The notes beneath the pieces were generated by a model. The model had not been told where the DNA came from and ran no database searches. It worked only from the letters and a program-made list of their open reading frames with translations. A stretch of DNA of 37,126 nt from Bacteroidales bacterium (GTDB taxonomy: Bacteria > Bacteroidota > Bacteroidia > Bacteroidales > UBA932), in contig JAGCUV010000024.1 of the NCBI GenBank assembly GCA_017962705.1, positions 1 through 37,126 of the forward strand, read 5' to 3'. The translations under genes were made by a program, and so were the position numbers. Numbering within the stretch: the stretch's first letter is position 1; each line of letters opens with the position of its first letter. This document shows positions 1-8,700 of this stretch, in pieces.

Positions 1-175
1 AATGGAAGTGACCTACACCGAGCCGGCCGTCAAGGGCGACACCGCTTCCACCTCCGCCCTCAAAGAAGCGACCATCGAGACCGGTGCCATCATCATGGTT
101 CCCCTCTTCATCCAGCAGGGCGAGCGCATCACGGTCAATACCCAGGACCGCTCCTACGGCCAGCGCGTGAAATAA
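1..175 (+). CDS. efp: Elongation factor P, C-terminal part (partial at window edge)
   Basis: EF-P binds the ribosome between the P and E sites and relieves stalling at polyproline stretches. Only the last 58 codons are present, in the frame beginning at base 2 and ending with TAA at 173-175. The visible part matches domains II/III of [18 protein letters not shown], then [27 protein letters not shown], and the final SYGQRVK. The pattern TEP-x-VKGDTA followed by a VPLFI/GE segment and NT-x-D-x-SY is characteristic of the family. The lysine-modified N-terminal domain lies outside the window. A compact terminator follows, so this gene is the end of its own transcription unit and is unrelated to the downstream accessory genes. 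Confidence 0.93.
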   Translation, partial: MEVTYTEPAVKGDTASTSALKEATIETGAIIMVPLFIQQGERITVNTQDRSYGQRVK

Positions 176-216
176 TCCTTGACCTTTTTACAACCTCCGA
201 CGGGACTGTCCTGCAA

Positions 217-240
217 AACGGGACCGTCCCGTTTTTCTTC
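217..240 (+). terminator. Rho-independent terminator of efp
   Basis: A 7-bp stem AACGGGA / TCCCGTT with a 3-base CCG loop (217-233) is followed directly by a T-rich run (232-240). A second ACGGGAC at 200-206 could pair alternatively with GTCCCGT at 225-231. It lies 41 bases after the efp stop codon, in the position expected for its terminator. Confidence 0.85.
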
Positions 241-273
241 AAATAAATTTGCTTTTGAACAATTTACAAAAAT

Positions 274-332
274 CAATGGCCCAAAATGAAAGTTGCCGCA
301 ACCGCATCTTTTTGGGCCATTGTGGCAACTTT
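274..332. repeat. Two interlocked inverted repeats (pseudoknot topology)
   Basis: Arm A at 274-286 (CAATGGCCCAAAA) is perfectly complementary to 310-322. Arm B at 289-297 (AAAGTTGCC) is perfectly complementary to 324-332. The order A-B-A'-B' means that both helices together form a pseudoknot in RNA, or mutually exclusive cruciforms in DNA. Arm B also contains a local palindrome, GTTGC-C-GCAAC (292-302). There is no coding potential here. The role is unknown; it may be a small interspersed element or a binding site. Confidence 0.7.
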
Positions 333-369
333 TAATGCTAGTTGATAGGTTTAAAAAGAACCAAAATTT

Positions 370-437
370 GAGCCGAAAGGGGTGATTTTTGAGCCGATTC
401 GTCAATTTTTGAGCCGATTTGCTAAAAATTGAGCCGA
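370..437 (+). promoter_or_regulatory. Four phased GAGCCGA direct repeats
   Basis: The heptamer GAGCCGA occurs at 370-376, 391-397, 411-417 and 431-437, each copy preceded by an AT-rich run of As and Ts (ATTTTT or AAAATT type). The start-to-start spacing is 21, 20 and 20 bases, about two helical turns, so all copies face the same side of the DNA. The last copy ends four bases before the -33 TTG of the promoter of the downstream ATPase gene. The placement suggests an operator array for that gene. Binding of the product's own N-terminal winged-helix domain is possible but unproven. Confidence 0.7.
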
Positions 438-441
438 TTTC

Positions 442-472
442 TTGTTTTTTGCTCGCTGTTTTTCTATATTTG
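442..472 (+). promoter_or_regulatory. Promoter of the AAA-ATPase/nuclease gene
   Basis: TTG at 442-444 and TATATTTG at 465-472 are separated by 20 bases, matching the Bacteroidota -33/-7 consensus (TTG...TAnnTTTG). Transcription should begin near 478-480, about ten bases before the ATG at 489. This argues against the longer in-frame start at 429, which would lie upstream of the promoter. Confidence 0.65.
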
Positions 473-488
473 CCGCAAAATATCAGAT

Positions 489-2249
489 ATGGAAGTAGAA
501 AATATCGTTGACTACATCTGGAACAACCCCTATTCATCCCGTGAAGAGATACAGCGAGGAACAGGTTTTCCCGGAAGCGCCTCATCGCTGAAACGACTTC
601 TCGCAGAAGCGCTGAATGCCGGCGAAATTGTTGCCGAAGGTCGTGGGCGCGCGACACGCTATGTTCCCATTAAGTACCCGGCCGGAATCCAGACCTTTGA
701 GAAAATCCGCAATGAAGCATATTTGTATGTGGATAAGACGGATTTGGTGTATTCCTTGGCTAATAGCGGCTCTTCCTATGTGTTTCTAAGCCGTCCTCGC
801 CGTTTTGGAAAATCGCTGCTTATCAGCACGCTGATGGCTTACTTTGAGGGGAAAAGTGAACTTTTCAAGGGGCTTGCTATTGAAAAGCGTGAGAAATCGT
901 GGACGAATTATCCGGTTGTGCGTCTGGATTTGAGCACGGCCGGAGACGCGTTGGACAAAGACCAGTTGTACCTGAAATTGGGAAACATCCTTGAAGAGAA
1001 TGAGGAGCGGTTGGACTTGTCACGAAATGAGACACTGCCCGGAGAGCGCTTGAGTTCGCTGATCCGGCGCGCGCATGAAAAGTTTAATCAGAAGGTTGTT
1101 ATCCTGATTGACGAATATGACGCACCACTGCTGGGAGCCATCTTTGATGAGGAAATATCCGCGGTGTTCAAGGCCATTGTAAAAGAGTTGTTTTCTCCGC
1201 TCAAGAAGTTGGAACCCATTCTTCAATTCGTATTCTTGACGGGAATCACCAAATTCAGCCAAATGAGCATATTCAGCACTTTGAATAATTTGAATGATAT
1301 CTCTTTGGATGACAAATACGCCGCTCTCTGCGGTTTTACAGAAACTGAAATGAACGATTCTTTTGGGCCGAGTCTTAAGATTCTGTCCAATAAATTAGGC
1401 GTTTCCTTGGAAGATGCATCCGTGCAGATCAAGCGGAAATATGATGGCTATCACTTCGGACCGGCCTGTGTGGATGTATATAACCCGTTCAGCGTACTGA
1501 AGGTTTTCTCCAAAATGCAGATTTCCGATTTCTGGTTTGCGTCCGGAACGCCTACTCTTTTGTTTGAATCGTTGAGGCGATTCCATACTCATCTATATGA
1601 CATTGACGGAGTTGAGGTTTCTGCCTCCGTTTTCAATCAACCTACGGAGTCGATTACCAGTGCAATTCCTTTGTTCTACCAAAGCGGCTATCTGACGCTT
1701 AAGTCGTACAGCCCGGATACCGACACATATGTCCTTGCTATTCCGAACGCAGAGGTGAGGTCCGGTTTGATGGACAATCTTTTGCCTTCGGTTGCCGGTC
1801 AAAGTGCTGTTGAGACGCAAAATGTGGCGATACGCTTTAAGAGAGCTCTCATGGATAACAATTTAGACCAGGCGCTCAATGTGTTGAAAGGTTTCTTTGC
1901 GTCCATTCCTTATCCCGAGTTCGGGAAAGACGCTTTGGATACTTTTGAGAAAAAGGAAGCATATTTCAAGCGGCTCTTCTATGTTGTCTTTTCGTTTATG
2001 AATGTTCAAATTTACACGGAAATAATGAATAGCGAGGGCCGGATGGATGCCTTGATGTATCTGGGTGATACAGTCTACATTATAGAAGCAAAACTTGATT
2101 CTTCTGCGGATGAAGCGCTGGCTCAGATTCAGCAAAAGGGCTATGCCGTCCGTTTTGCCGGAACGGGAAAAACGGTCATTGGACTTGGGTTGAATTTTTC
2201 CTCAAAGACCCGTACCATCGAAGCGTGGAAATATCACACAATGGAATAA
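489..2249 (+). CDS. Winged-helix / AAA-ATPase-like / PD-(D/E)XK nuclease-family protein
   Basis: This 586-aa protein belongs to the AAA-ATPase_like (PF09820) plus PDDEXK_9 (PF08011) family, which is abundant and poorly understood in Bacteroidota. Visible parts: a winged-helix-like segment (residues 1-60); the family P-loop SRPRRFGKSLL (about 101-111); Walker B VILIDEYDAP (about 204-213); and a C-terminal nuclease-type core with GRMD (Asp about 520) and IIEAK (Glu 533, Lys 535), that is D...ExK. No signal peptide or membrane segment is seen, so it should be cytoplasmic. The start at 489 is chosen because a promoter sits at 442-472; the in-frame ATG at 429 precedes it. The gene stands alone, converging on the HTCS gene with 42 bases between stops. 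Phased repeats upstream suggest its own regulation. Function is unknown; nucleic-acid cleavage or mobile-element defence is possible, but nothing here proves it. Confidence 0.85.
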   Translation: MEVENIVDYIWNNPYSSREEIQRGTGFPGSASSLKRLLAEALNAGEIVAEGRGRATRYVPIKYPAGIQTFEKIRNEAYLYVDKTDLVYSLANSGSSYVFLSRPRRFGKSLLISTLMAYFEGKSELFKGLAIEKREKSWTNYPVVRLDLSTAGDALDKDQLYLKLGNILEENEERLDLSRNETLPGERLSSLIRRAHEKFNQKVVILIDEYDAPLLGAIFDEEISAVFKAIVKELFSPLKKLEPILQFVFLTGITKFSQMSIFSTLNNLNDISLDDKYAALCGFTETEMNDSFGPSLKILSNKLGVSLEDASVQIKRKYDGYHFGPACVDVYNPFSVLKVFSKMQISDFWFASGTPTLLFESLRRFHTHLYDIDGVEVSASVFNQPTESITSAIPLFYQSGYLTLKSYSPDTDTYVLAIPNAEVRSGLMDNLLPSVAGQSAVETQNVAIRFKRALMDNNLDQALNVLKGFFASIPYPEFGKDALDTFEKKEAYFKRLFYVVFSFMNVQIYTEIMNSEGRMDALMYLGDTVYIIEAKLDSSADEALAQIQQKGYAVRFAGTGKTVIGLGLNFSSKTRTIEAWKYHTME

Positions 2250-2291
2250 TTGTACGAAATCAGAGTTCAACAACAGATCTTTCTTGGGCCA

Positions 2292-5200
2292 TCATCCCAT
2301 GCGTCCGGCATAAGCGGAGGGGCTTTTGCCGAAGCGCTTTTTAAAGCGGATGGTGAAATATTTGGCGGAACTGAATCCCAGTTCGTCGGCGATTTCGGAT
2401 ACCCTGAGCCGTCCTTCCTGCAGCATTTCTGCGGCGTGACGCAGACGGATGTCTTCGATGAAATCCCTTGGGCTCATATTCGTCACCGCATGCAGTTTCC
2501 CGGTGAGCGACGTTTTGCTCATATTCAGTTCTGTGCAGAGCGTTGATACATTCAGCTTGTCTGAATATAAGTTTCGTTCAACCGCTCCGATGGCCGCGTT
2601 CAGAAAATTGTAGTCTTCCTTCCGGATGTCCGAGGTCTTTCCCGAGGGCACGAGGGCGTATTTGTCCCGCAGGATACGGCGATTCTCCAAAAGGCTTCTG
2701 CAGCTTGCCACCAGCAATTCCGTCTTGAAGGGTTTGGTGATGAAGGCATCCACGCCGGAGCGCACGCTCTGTAGATTCCATTGTTCGGATGCGTGGGAGG
2801 TGATGAGCACGAATGGAATGTGGCAGGTCTCGAAATTCCGGCGGATTTCCTCGACCAGTTTGATTTCGTTGGAGGAATCCGGCATCAGGTCGCACACGAT
2901 GATGTCCGGCTGCTCCTGCATGGCGACTTTCAGCGCCTCGGAAGCCGACGGGCTGCTCAGGATGTTATAACTGTTGCCAAAAACGCTGCGCAGCAGAGCC
3001 CGCATTTCCGGATTGTCCGAGACTACGAGCATTTGTGTCTCATGCCGTCGGGGACTGGCCTGATCGGGCTCGGCCGGAAGGGAAGCCGGGGGATTGTCTG
3101 GATGGAGTTCGTGTAGCGGTTGGATGGGTTCGAACTTGTTCTCAAGATCCACGAAACTCGAGATGATGTCGTTCATGCTGTTCGCCGAGGACACCGAACT
3201 CTCTATATACTTCATGCCGGGCGCACTGCTCCCGTATCGGGACATAAAAGTGTCAAGTTGTCCCATGATCAACGTCAGCGGCGTCCGGAGCTGCCTTGAA
3301 ATATCGACGAACAGCTTGGTCCTCCTCCGGCTTTCCTGCTCTTCATACTGCAGGCGCTGCCGGAACATCATCGATGAAAATAGAAAATACAAAACCGCGG
3401 AAATCAAGGCCAAGGCAAGCAGCACATACAGGGCCTTTGCCAGTTTCGTTGCGTACCAGTGCGACCTGAGATGAATGTCCAGGGATGTCGCCCGCGCGTT
3501 TTGAAAAGAAGGCGTCTCGTCATATTGCAGGGTAAGCCGGTAATCCCCCGCCGGTACATTCATATAGACAATGGGCGAGGAGGGGTCGAACGTCGTCCAT
3601 GATTTGTCGTTCCCCTCCAGTTTGTAGCGCCAGAATGAGGGCCGGACGGAGGAGTAGCTGAAGGTGCCGACCGTTACGGCAAAATTCCTTTCGCCGGGTT
3701 TCAGCGTTATTTCTTTTAGGAATGGCAACCTTTCGTCAAAGCTCCGTCTTTCGTTGTCGACCGAGATGCTTTCAAAACAGGGATTGCGGAGAGGGGATCC
3801 GGCCTTTTGCGCCGACGGCGTATAGACAATCACCCCTTCTTTTCCCCCGATCAATATGGTGCCGTCCCTTCTGTGCAGAAAACAGCCGCCCCTCAAAGAA
3901 CTCAATCCCAGCCCGCCAGTCGTGCTGAAGATTCCCCGGACATGGCCGTCTGTCCCGAGCAAAGACAGGCCGGAACGGCTGGATACCAGCAGCTCTCCCG
4001 TACCGGTCGAACAGATATGGGAAATGTAGGAATCGGTATGAGGTGCTGCAATGACCTGCCTGTTATTGTTCCCGTCCAGAATATACAGGCCGCTTCCGGT
4101 TGCACACGTATAGATGGTGTTCCCGACAGACAGGACGTCCTGGCAGTTTCCGGGCACCTTCAGGGTCTCCAGAATGTCGGTATCAAAATCATAAATGTTG
4201 ATGCCGATGCCGCTCATGAGAATGCTGTGGGAGCCATACGGCGCTATACTATAGATGACGCGACTGGAGGGGAACAGTTTTTTGGAGATGACCTTCTCGG
4301 CAAGGGGATTGAAAACAAAGCAACCCTGTGTAGTCCCGAGGTACAGGATGCCGTCGCGCTGGTAGATGCTGTTGATGCTTTCGGAGAAGGGCGCTCCGCC
4401 TGGAAGTTCGAAACGGTAGGCAGACCACGTTCCGCTCCGGATGTCATAGTATCTCAATTGCCCTTGAAATTCTCCCGTCCATATCCCGTCGCGGGCGCGG
4501 TCATAGAGGGCGGATTGGAATTTGATATGGCTGCTGCCCGGAATTTCCATCGCTGTCTTTTGATTCCGTCCTATCCGGTACATTCCGTAATTGTCGGTGA
4601 ACACCCAGAGATCGCCCCGGCTGTCCTCGGCGAGGGCGCTTACCTGCCGGATACGGGCGTCCATCGGCTGGAGGAGAGAGGCGTATGCTTCAAAAGCACT
4701 GTCGTGATAATAGATCCCATTATAGAATGAGCCCACCCAGATGTTGTCGTCCCGGTCTCTCATGATGCTCCACACCGGTTCTCCGGGAGGAAAGCCTCCC
4801 CCTTCCCGGATGCAAAGCCCTTCCTGGTTATAGCGGAACAGGCCGTCTGCCGCGCCGACCAGCGCATCTCCTTCGGGAAGTTCCGCAAAGGCCCTGACTT
4901 CCAAATGAGGAATTACTTCTTCGCCGGACGCTTCGACTTTCATCTGTTTCAGCTCCAGGCTGGGAGACAGGACGGCGAAACCGCCGTTGTGAAAGCCTAC
5001 GAAAAAGCTCAGGTCGGTGCGACGGTCAAGGTGGCTCACGGGGCGGTTGAATGTATACCGGCTCTGAAACGTTTTCCCGTTCCAGGTCATCAGTGCGCCC
5101 TCGCGGGTTCCCACCAGCAGTTCTTCGGAGTTGTATCGTACGATGTTGGTGAGCGAATGGTCCGGGGCTTCCGCCGCTACGACGAGGGAATCTTGCCTGG

Positions 5201-5609
5201 ATACGAACAAGTCCTTGCTGCCCGAGGTTACCCAGACGCTGTCTCCATCCGCCAGAAGATAACAGTTGCGGTATTCAATCCCGGGATTCGACAGGACGGT
5301 CCGCTTCCCGCTGATGATGTCGAAGCGCAGGATGCCGTAATAGGTGACGCCGTATATGTGGCGGCCTCCGTTGTATACGATGTTGCGCGACATCGAAGAA
5401 CGGTTCGCAATCCGCACGTTCTGCCCGTCGTAGCAGCAGATTCCATAGCCGGTGTTCAGCCAGATGGCGCCTGTGCTGTCCTGGCAGACGGCGTATACCG
5501 CCTCGCTGGCAATGCCTTTCAATTTCTCCGGATGGACATAGACCGATGCCGGACAAAGAAGGGATGTCAGCAGGGCAAGGGTGAACAATATGTTTCGAAT
5601 CAGTGGCAT
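2292..5609 (-). CDS. Hybrid two-component system regulator (HTCS) lacking kinase catalytic parts
   Basis: This is the regulator of the adjacent PUL. Numbering below is from the TTG at 5621; the likely start is the ATG at 5609 (residue 5), because the TTG lies inside a -7 element. Domains: signal peptide (to about 28), a periplasmic two-component regulator propeller (about 35-610), Y_Y_Y domain (about 655-718), a transmembrane helix (about 729-750), a HisKA-like helix (about 768-830), a proline-rich linker, a receiver (about 864-975), and an AraC-type HTH (about 1005-1105). The receiver keeps the phospho-acceptor Asp911, Thr941 and Lys963, with one acidic-pair residue changed (Ser868-Asp869). 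The H-box reads DISRQLRTPL, with Arg776-Gln777 where His-Glu is expected, and no HATPase_c domain follows. At 1109 aa it is shorter than usual HTCS proteins. Ligand control by conformational change, or phosphorylation by another kinase, is inferred. Confidence 0.93.
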   Translation of the reverse strand: MPLIRNILFTLALLTSLLCPASVYVHPEKLKGIASEAVYAVCQDSTGAIWLNTGYGICCYDGQNVRIANRSSMSRNIVYNGGRHIYGVTYYGILRFDIISGKRTVLSNPGIEYRNCYLLADGDSVWVTSGSKDLFVSRQDSLVVAAEAPDHSLTNIVRYNSEELLVGTREGALMTWNGKTFQSRYTFNRPVSHLDRRTDLSFFVGFHNGGFAVLSPSLELKQMKVEASGEEVIPHLEVRAFAELPEGDALVGAADGLFRYNQEGLCIREGGGFPPGEPVWSIMRDRDDNIWVGSFYNGIYYHDSAFEAYASLLQPMDARIRQVSALAEDSRGDLWVFTDNYGMYRIGRNQKTAMEIPGSSHIKFQSALYDRARDGIWTGEFQGQLRYYDIRSGTWSAYRFELPGGAPFSESINSIYQRDGILYLGTTQGCFVFNPLAEKVISKKLFPSSRVIYSIAPYGSHSILMSGIGINIYDFDTDILETLKVPGNCQDVLSVGNTIYTCATGSGLYILDGNNNRQVIAAPHTDSYISHICSTGTGELLVSSRSGLSLLGTDGHVRGIFSTTGGLGLSSLRGGCFLHRRDGTILIGGKEGVIVYTPSAQKAGSPLRNPCFESISVDNERRSFDERLPFLKEITLKPGERNFAVTVGTFSYSSVRPSFWRYKLEGNDKSWTTFDPSSPIVYMNVPAGDYRLTLQYDETPSFQNARATSLDIHLRSHWYATKLAKALYVLLALALISAVLYFLFSSMMFRQRLQYEEQESRRRTKLFVDISRQLRTPLTLIMGQLDTFMSRYGSSAPGMKYIESSVSSANSMNDIISSFVDLENKFEPIQPLHELHPDNPPASLPAEPDQASPRRHETQMLVVSDNPEMRALLRSVFGNSYNILSSPSASEALKVAMQEQPDIIVCDLMPDSSNEIKLVEEIRRNFETCHIPFVLITSHASEQWNLQSVRSGVDAFITKPFKTELLVASCRSLLENRRILRDKYALVPSGKTSDIRKEDYNFLNAAIGAVERNLYSDKLNVSTLCTELNMSKTSLTGKLHAVTNMSPRDFIEDIRLRHAAEMLQEGRLRVSEIADELGFSSAKYFTIRFKKRFGKSPSAYAGRMG

Positions 5610-5618
5610 AACTCGCAG

Positions 5619-5652
5619 CAAATATAGTAATAAAAGTTCAAAACTACCCTAA
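5619..5652 (-). promoter_or_regulatory. Probable HTCS promoter
   Basis: On the minus strand TATATTTG occupies 5626-5619 and fits the -7 consensus TAnnTTTG. A partial -33 (TTTAG, 5652-5648) lies 21 bases upstream. The start ATG at 5609 would have a very short leader. The promoter overlaps the first operator repeat (5636-5650), which would allow autoregulation. Confidence 0.5.
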
Positions 5653-5672
5653 AAATCGTTCAAAATTACCCG
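5636..5672 (+). promoter_or_regulatory. Direct-repeat operator, probable HTCS binding site
   Basis: GTTCAAAACTACCC (5636-5649) and GTTCAAAATTACCC (5658-5671) match at 13 of 14 positions and start 22 bases apart, about two helical turns. Direct half-sites at this spacing suit the two HTH motifs of AraC-type domains. The pair lies between the divergent HTCS and susC genes, and the second copy ends where the -33 element of susC should be. This fits an activator site for susC that could also repress the HTCS gene. Confidence 0.7.
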
Positions 5673-5703
5673 ATGGGGGGGGGCAGCTTATAGGTTAACT
5701 TTG
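5673..5703 (+). promoter_or_regulatory. Activator-type susC promoter with G9 tract
   Basis: TAACTTTG (5696-5703) matches the -7 consensus TAnnTTTG exactly, with transcription expected near 5709. About 20 bases upstream, where a TTTG would be expected, there is GATGG and a run of nine G (5675-5683), so the -33 element is missing. A promoter without -33 directly beside a regulator site is expected to need its activator. Confidence 0.65.
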
Positions 5704-5719
5704 CGTTGTTCACATAAAC

Positions 5720-5737
5720 ATGAGCAAGCGAATATGA
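5720..5737 (+). other. Five-codon leader ORF overlapping the susC start
   Basis: ATG AGC AAG CGA ATA TGA encodes MSKRI. Its TGA (5735-5737) overlaps the susC ATG (5734-5736) in the sequence ATGA. It falls within the predicted susC leader. Termination-reinitiation coupling is possible, but such a short ORF can arise by chance. Confidence 0.3.
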
Positions 5738-8700
5738 GAAATTTAAGCAACGTCGCAGCCTTCTTGTGCCTGATTTTCCTGGCCTGTGCCAACGCAGCAG
5801 CGCAGGGTGGGATGGTCAGCGGAACTGTGACAGACGACAGGGGTGAGCCCCAGGTGGGGTGCGCGGTGTTCTATGACGGAACACAAGAAATCACCATGAC
5901 CGATGAACAGGGAAAGTATTCCATTCCGGCCATCAAAGGGAAGGAACTCACGTTCAGCCTCTTCGGCATGAAGACGTTCAATGTCAAAATCGGCGGCCCC
6001 CGTTCCCTGAACGTCCAGCTGGAAAGTGATTCCAAGGTGCTGGATGATGCGGTTGTGATCGGCTACGGCAAGCAGCTGCGGAGAGACCTCACCGGCTCCG
6101 TTGCGTCGATGAAAGCCGACGACCTCAAGAAAACCAGCAGCAACAATGCCCTGGGAGCCCTCCAGGGACATGTGGCAGGACTCAACATCACCTCGCAGTC
6201 CGGCGAGCCGGGTTCCGGTTTCCAGATCAAGATCCGCGGTAACAACTCCATCAATGCGGGCACTACGCCGCTGTTCGTCATCGACGGTACGCAGATGGAA
6301 ATCTCTTCTTCCGAAGTCGCCACCTCCGGGACGACGGGCAACAACTCATACGACCCGCTGTCTTTCCTCAACACCAATGACATCGAGTCCATCGAGGTGC
6401 TGAAAGACGCTTCCGCGACTGCCATCTATGGTGCCCAGGGTGCGAACGGCGTCATCATCATTACGACCAAGAGCGGCCGCAACGCCGACCGGACCACTGT
6501 CAGCTTTGATGCGACCCTGAGCTTGCATCAGGTGCCCAAGCGCATCGAAATGCTGGACAAACAGGAATACGTCGATTATCGTTTCTCCCGCTCGGATTAC
6601 GGCTGGGATTCCTATGGTGTCGACACCGATGGGGACGGCATTGCGGATAGGCCGAAAGATGTCTCCGGAATGACCAACTACAACTGGCAGGACCTGCTCT
6701 ACCGCAATGCGTTTGTCCAGCAGTACAACCTGTCTGCCAGCGGTCGTGCGGGCAAGAAAACGCAGTTCCTTGCCAGCCTCGGTTTCCTCAAGCAGCCCGG
6801 CCTGGTCATCAACAATGATTATACAAGGTATAACGGCCGCCTCAAACTGGACAACAACATCACCGACAATCTCAAGATCGGGGCCAATGTCGCTTTCTCC
6901 AGGAGCATCACCGACGGAGCCGTTGCTTCCGGCGGCGGTTCGCTCGGCAACAGCGGACTCATCCAGTTGATTTATCTGGAGCGTCCCGTTTCCCTGTATT
7001 CGGAGTCGGATACGGATTATGCGAACGGCTTTTTGCCCCTGACCAGCATGATGAGTGACGAAACGTTCAAGAAAACGGTGTATGACCGCTTGATTGGCAA
7101 TCTATATGTGGATTGGACCATTATCAAGGGACTTACCTTCCGCTTCAACGCATCGGGCAATATGTCTTCGTCCAACCTCAAGGAATTCTTTTCAAAGTAC
7201 AGCCGCTGGGGTCAGACCCGCAACGGTTACGGCTCCGTGACCGAGGTGAGCACCTATGGATACAACGCCAACGCCTACCTTACTTATAATACGAAGTTGG
7301 GAGACGGGCACAACCTGGATGCGATGATTGGCGCCGAGTTGAGCAAATACCATTACGACTCCATGCAGATGTCCTCCTACAACTATTCCGAATGGAGTAC
7401 GGGCGCGTATGATATCGGCAAGGGAGGCATCCTCAACAATCCGGTCCAGAATGTCAGCGAGAGCACCCGGATGTCTGCCTTCTGTCGTTTCAACTACAAT
7501 TACAAAGGCCGCTATTATGCCACGTTCAACTTCCGGGCTGATGCCTCTTCCAAGTTCTTCAAGGACAACAGGACCGGCTACTTCCCGTCCTTCTCCCTGG
7601 CCTGGCGGCCGAGTGAGGAGCCTTGGATGAAAGAGGCCAAAAGCTGGTTGGACAACCTCAAACTCCGCCTGAGCGCCGGTACTTCCGGCAACGACAGGGT
7701 GTCCACCTATGCGGCCCTGGCAACGCTGACCAAGACCTATTATGCGAGCATGGGCAAAGAAATCATGGGTATGGCACCCAACACCTCGGCGAATCCTAAG
7801 TTGAAATGGGAGACCACCTACCAGTACAATGTCGGTCTCGATTTCTCCCTCTTCAACGAACGGGTGGATTTCAGCGCGGATGTCTATTACAAGGACACCC
7901 GGGACATGCTGTACCGGGCCATCCTCTCCGCCCAGGCGGGCTTCACCGAGCAGTGGCAGAACATCGGCCGGGTCTCGAACAAGGGTATTGAAATCAGCCT
8001 GATGACCCGCAATATCGACAAGCGGAATTTTTCCTGGACTACCAACATCACCTTCGACCTCAACAGGAACCAGGTCGTCGACATCGGCGGGGCGGATTAC
8101 ACCAGCATCAACATGTCCAACGGTACTTTCACCACCGACATCTCCCGCATCATGGTCGGCCAGCCCATCGGCATCGGCTACGGCTATGTGTGGGACGGCA
8201 ACTACCAGGTGAGCGACTTCGTCATCAAGGACAAATACGGCAACGATTTCACCGACAATCCTGAAATCGTAACCTCCGGCAATCTCAATACGTTCAAGTT
8301 CACCCTCAAGGACGGCGTCACCAAGGTCAGTTCTTTGGACGTCCAGCCCGGCGACAGACGCTACAAGGACCTCAACGGAGACGGTATCATCAACGCCGAA
8401 GACCGCACCATTATCAGCAACTCCAATCCCAAGTTCTCCATGGGCTTCGGAAACAACTTCACCATCTGGAATTTCGACCTGAGCATCTTCTTTGAAGGCG
8501 TTTTCGGAAGGGAGATTCTGAACGAGTTCAAATGCCGCAGCGAGTCGAATGCGACGTCTTCCTACTTCAACAACTTGCAGCGGAAGGCCTTTGTCAACCG
8601 CTGGACGCCGGAAAATGCTTCGAACACCTATTCCCGCCTGATGAACCAGACAGGAACCTACGTGTCTTCCTACTACGTCGAGGATGCCTCATTCGTGCGT

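Noticed and set aside
370-437. GAGCCGA repeats as a CRISPR array
   Set aside because: The repeated unit is only about seven to ten bases with spacers of about 13 bases; this is an operator-like or iteron-like array.
429-488. Extended N-terminus (20 aa) of the AAA-ATPase/nuclease protein
   Set aside because: The consensus promoter at 442-472 lies inside this extension, so the mRNA would not contain the earlier ATG.
5610-5621. TTG start adding four residues to the HTCS protein
   Set aside because: The codon overlaps the minus-strand -7 element, and the ATG at 5609 already begins a good signal peptide.
5641-5733. Invertible promoter at susC
   Set aside because: No inverted repeats flank the promoter and no site-specific recombinase gene is in the window; only the G tract suggests possible variation.
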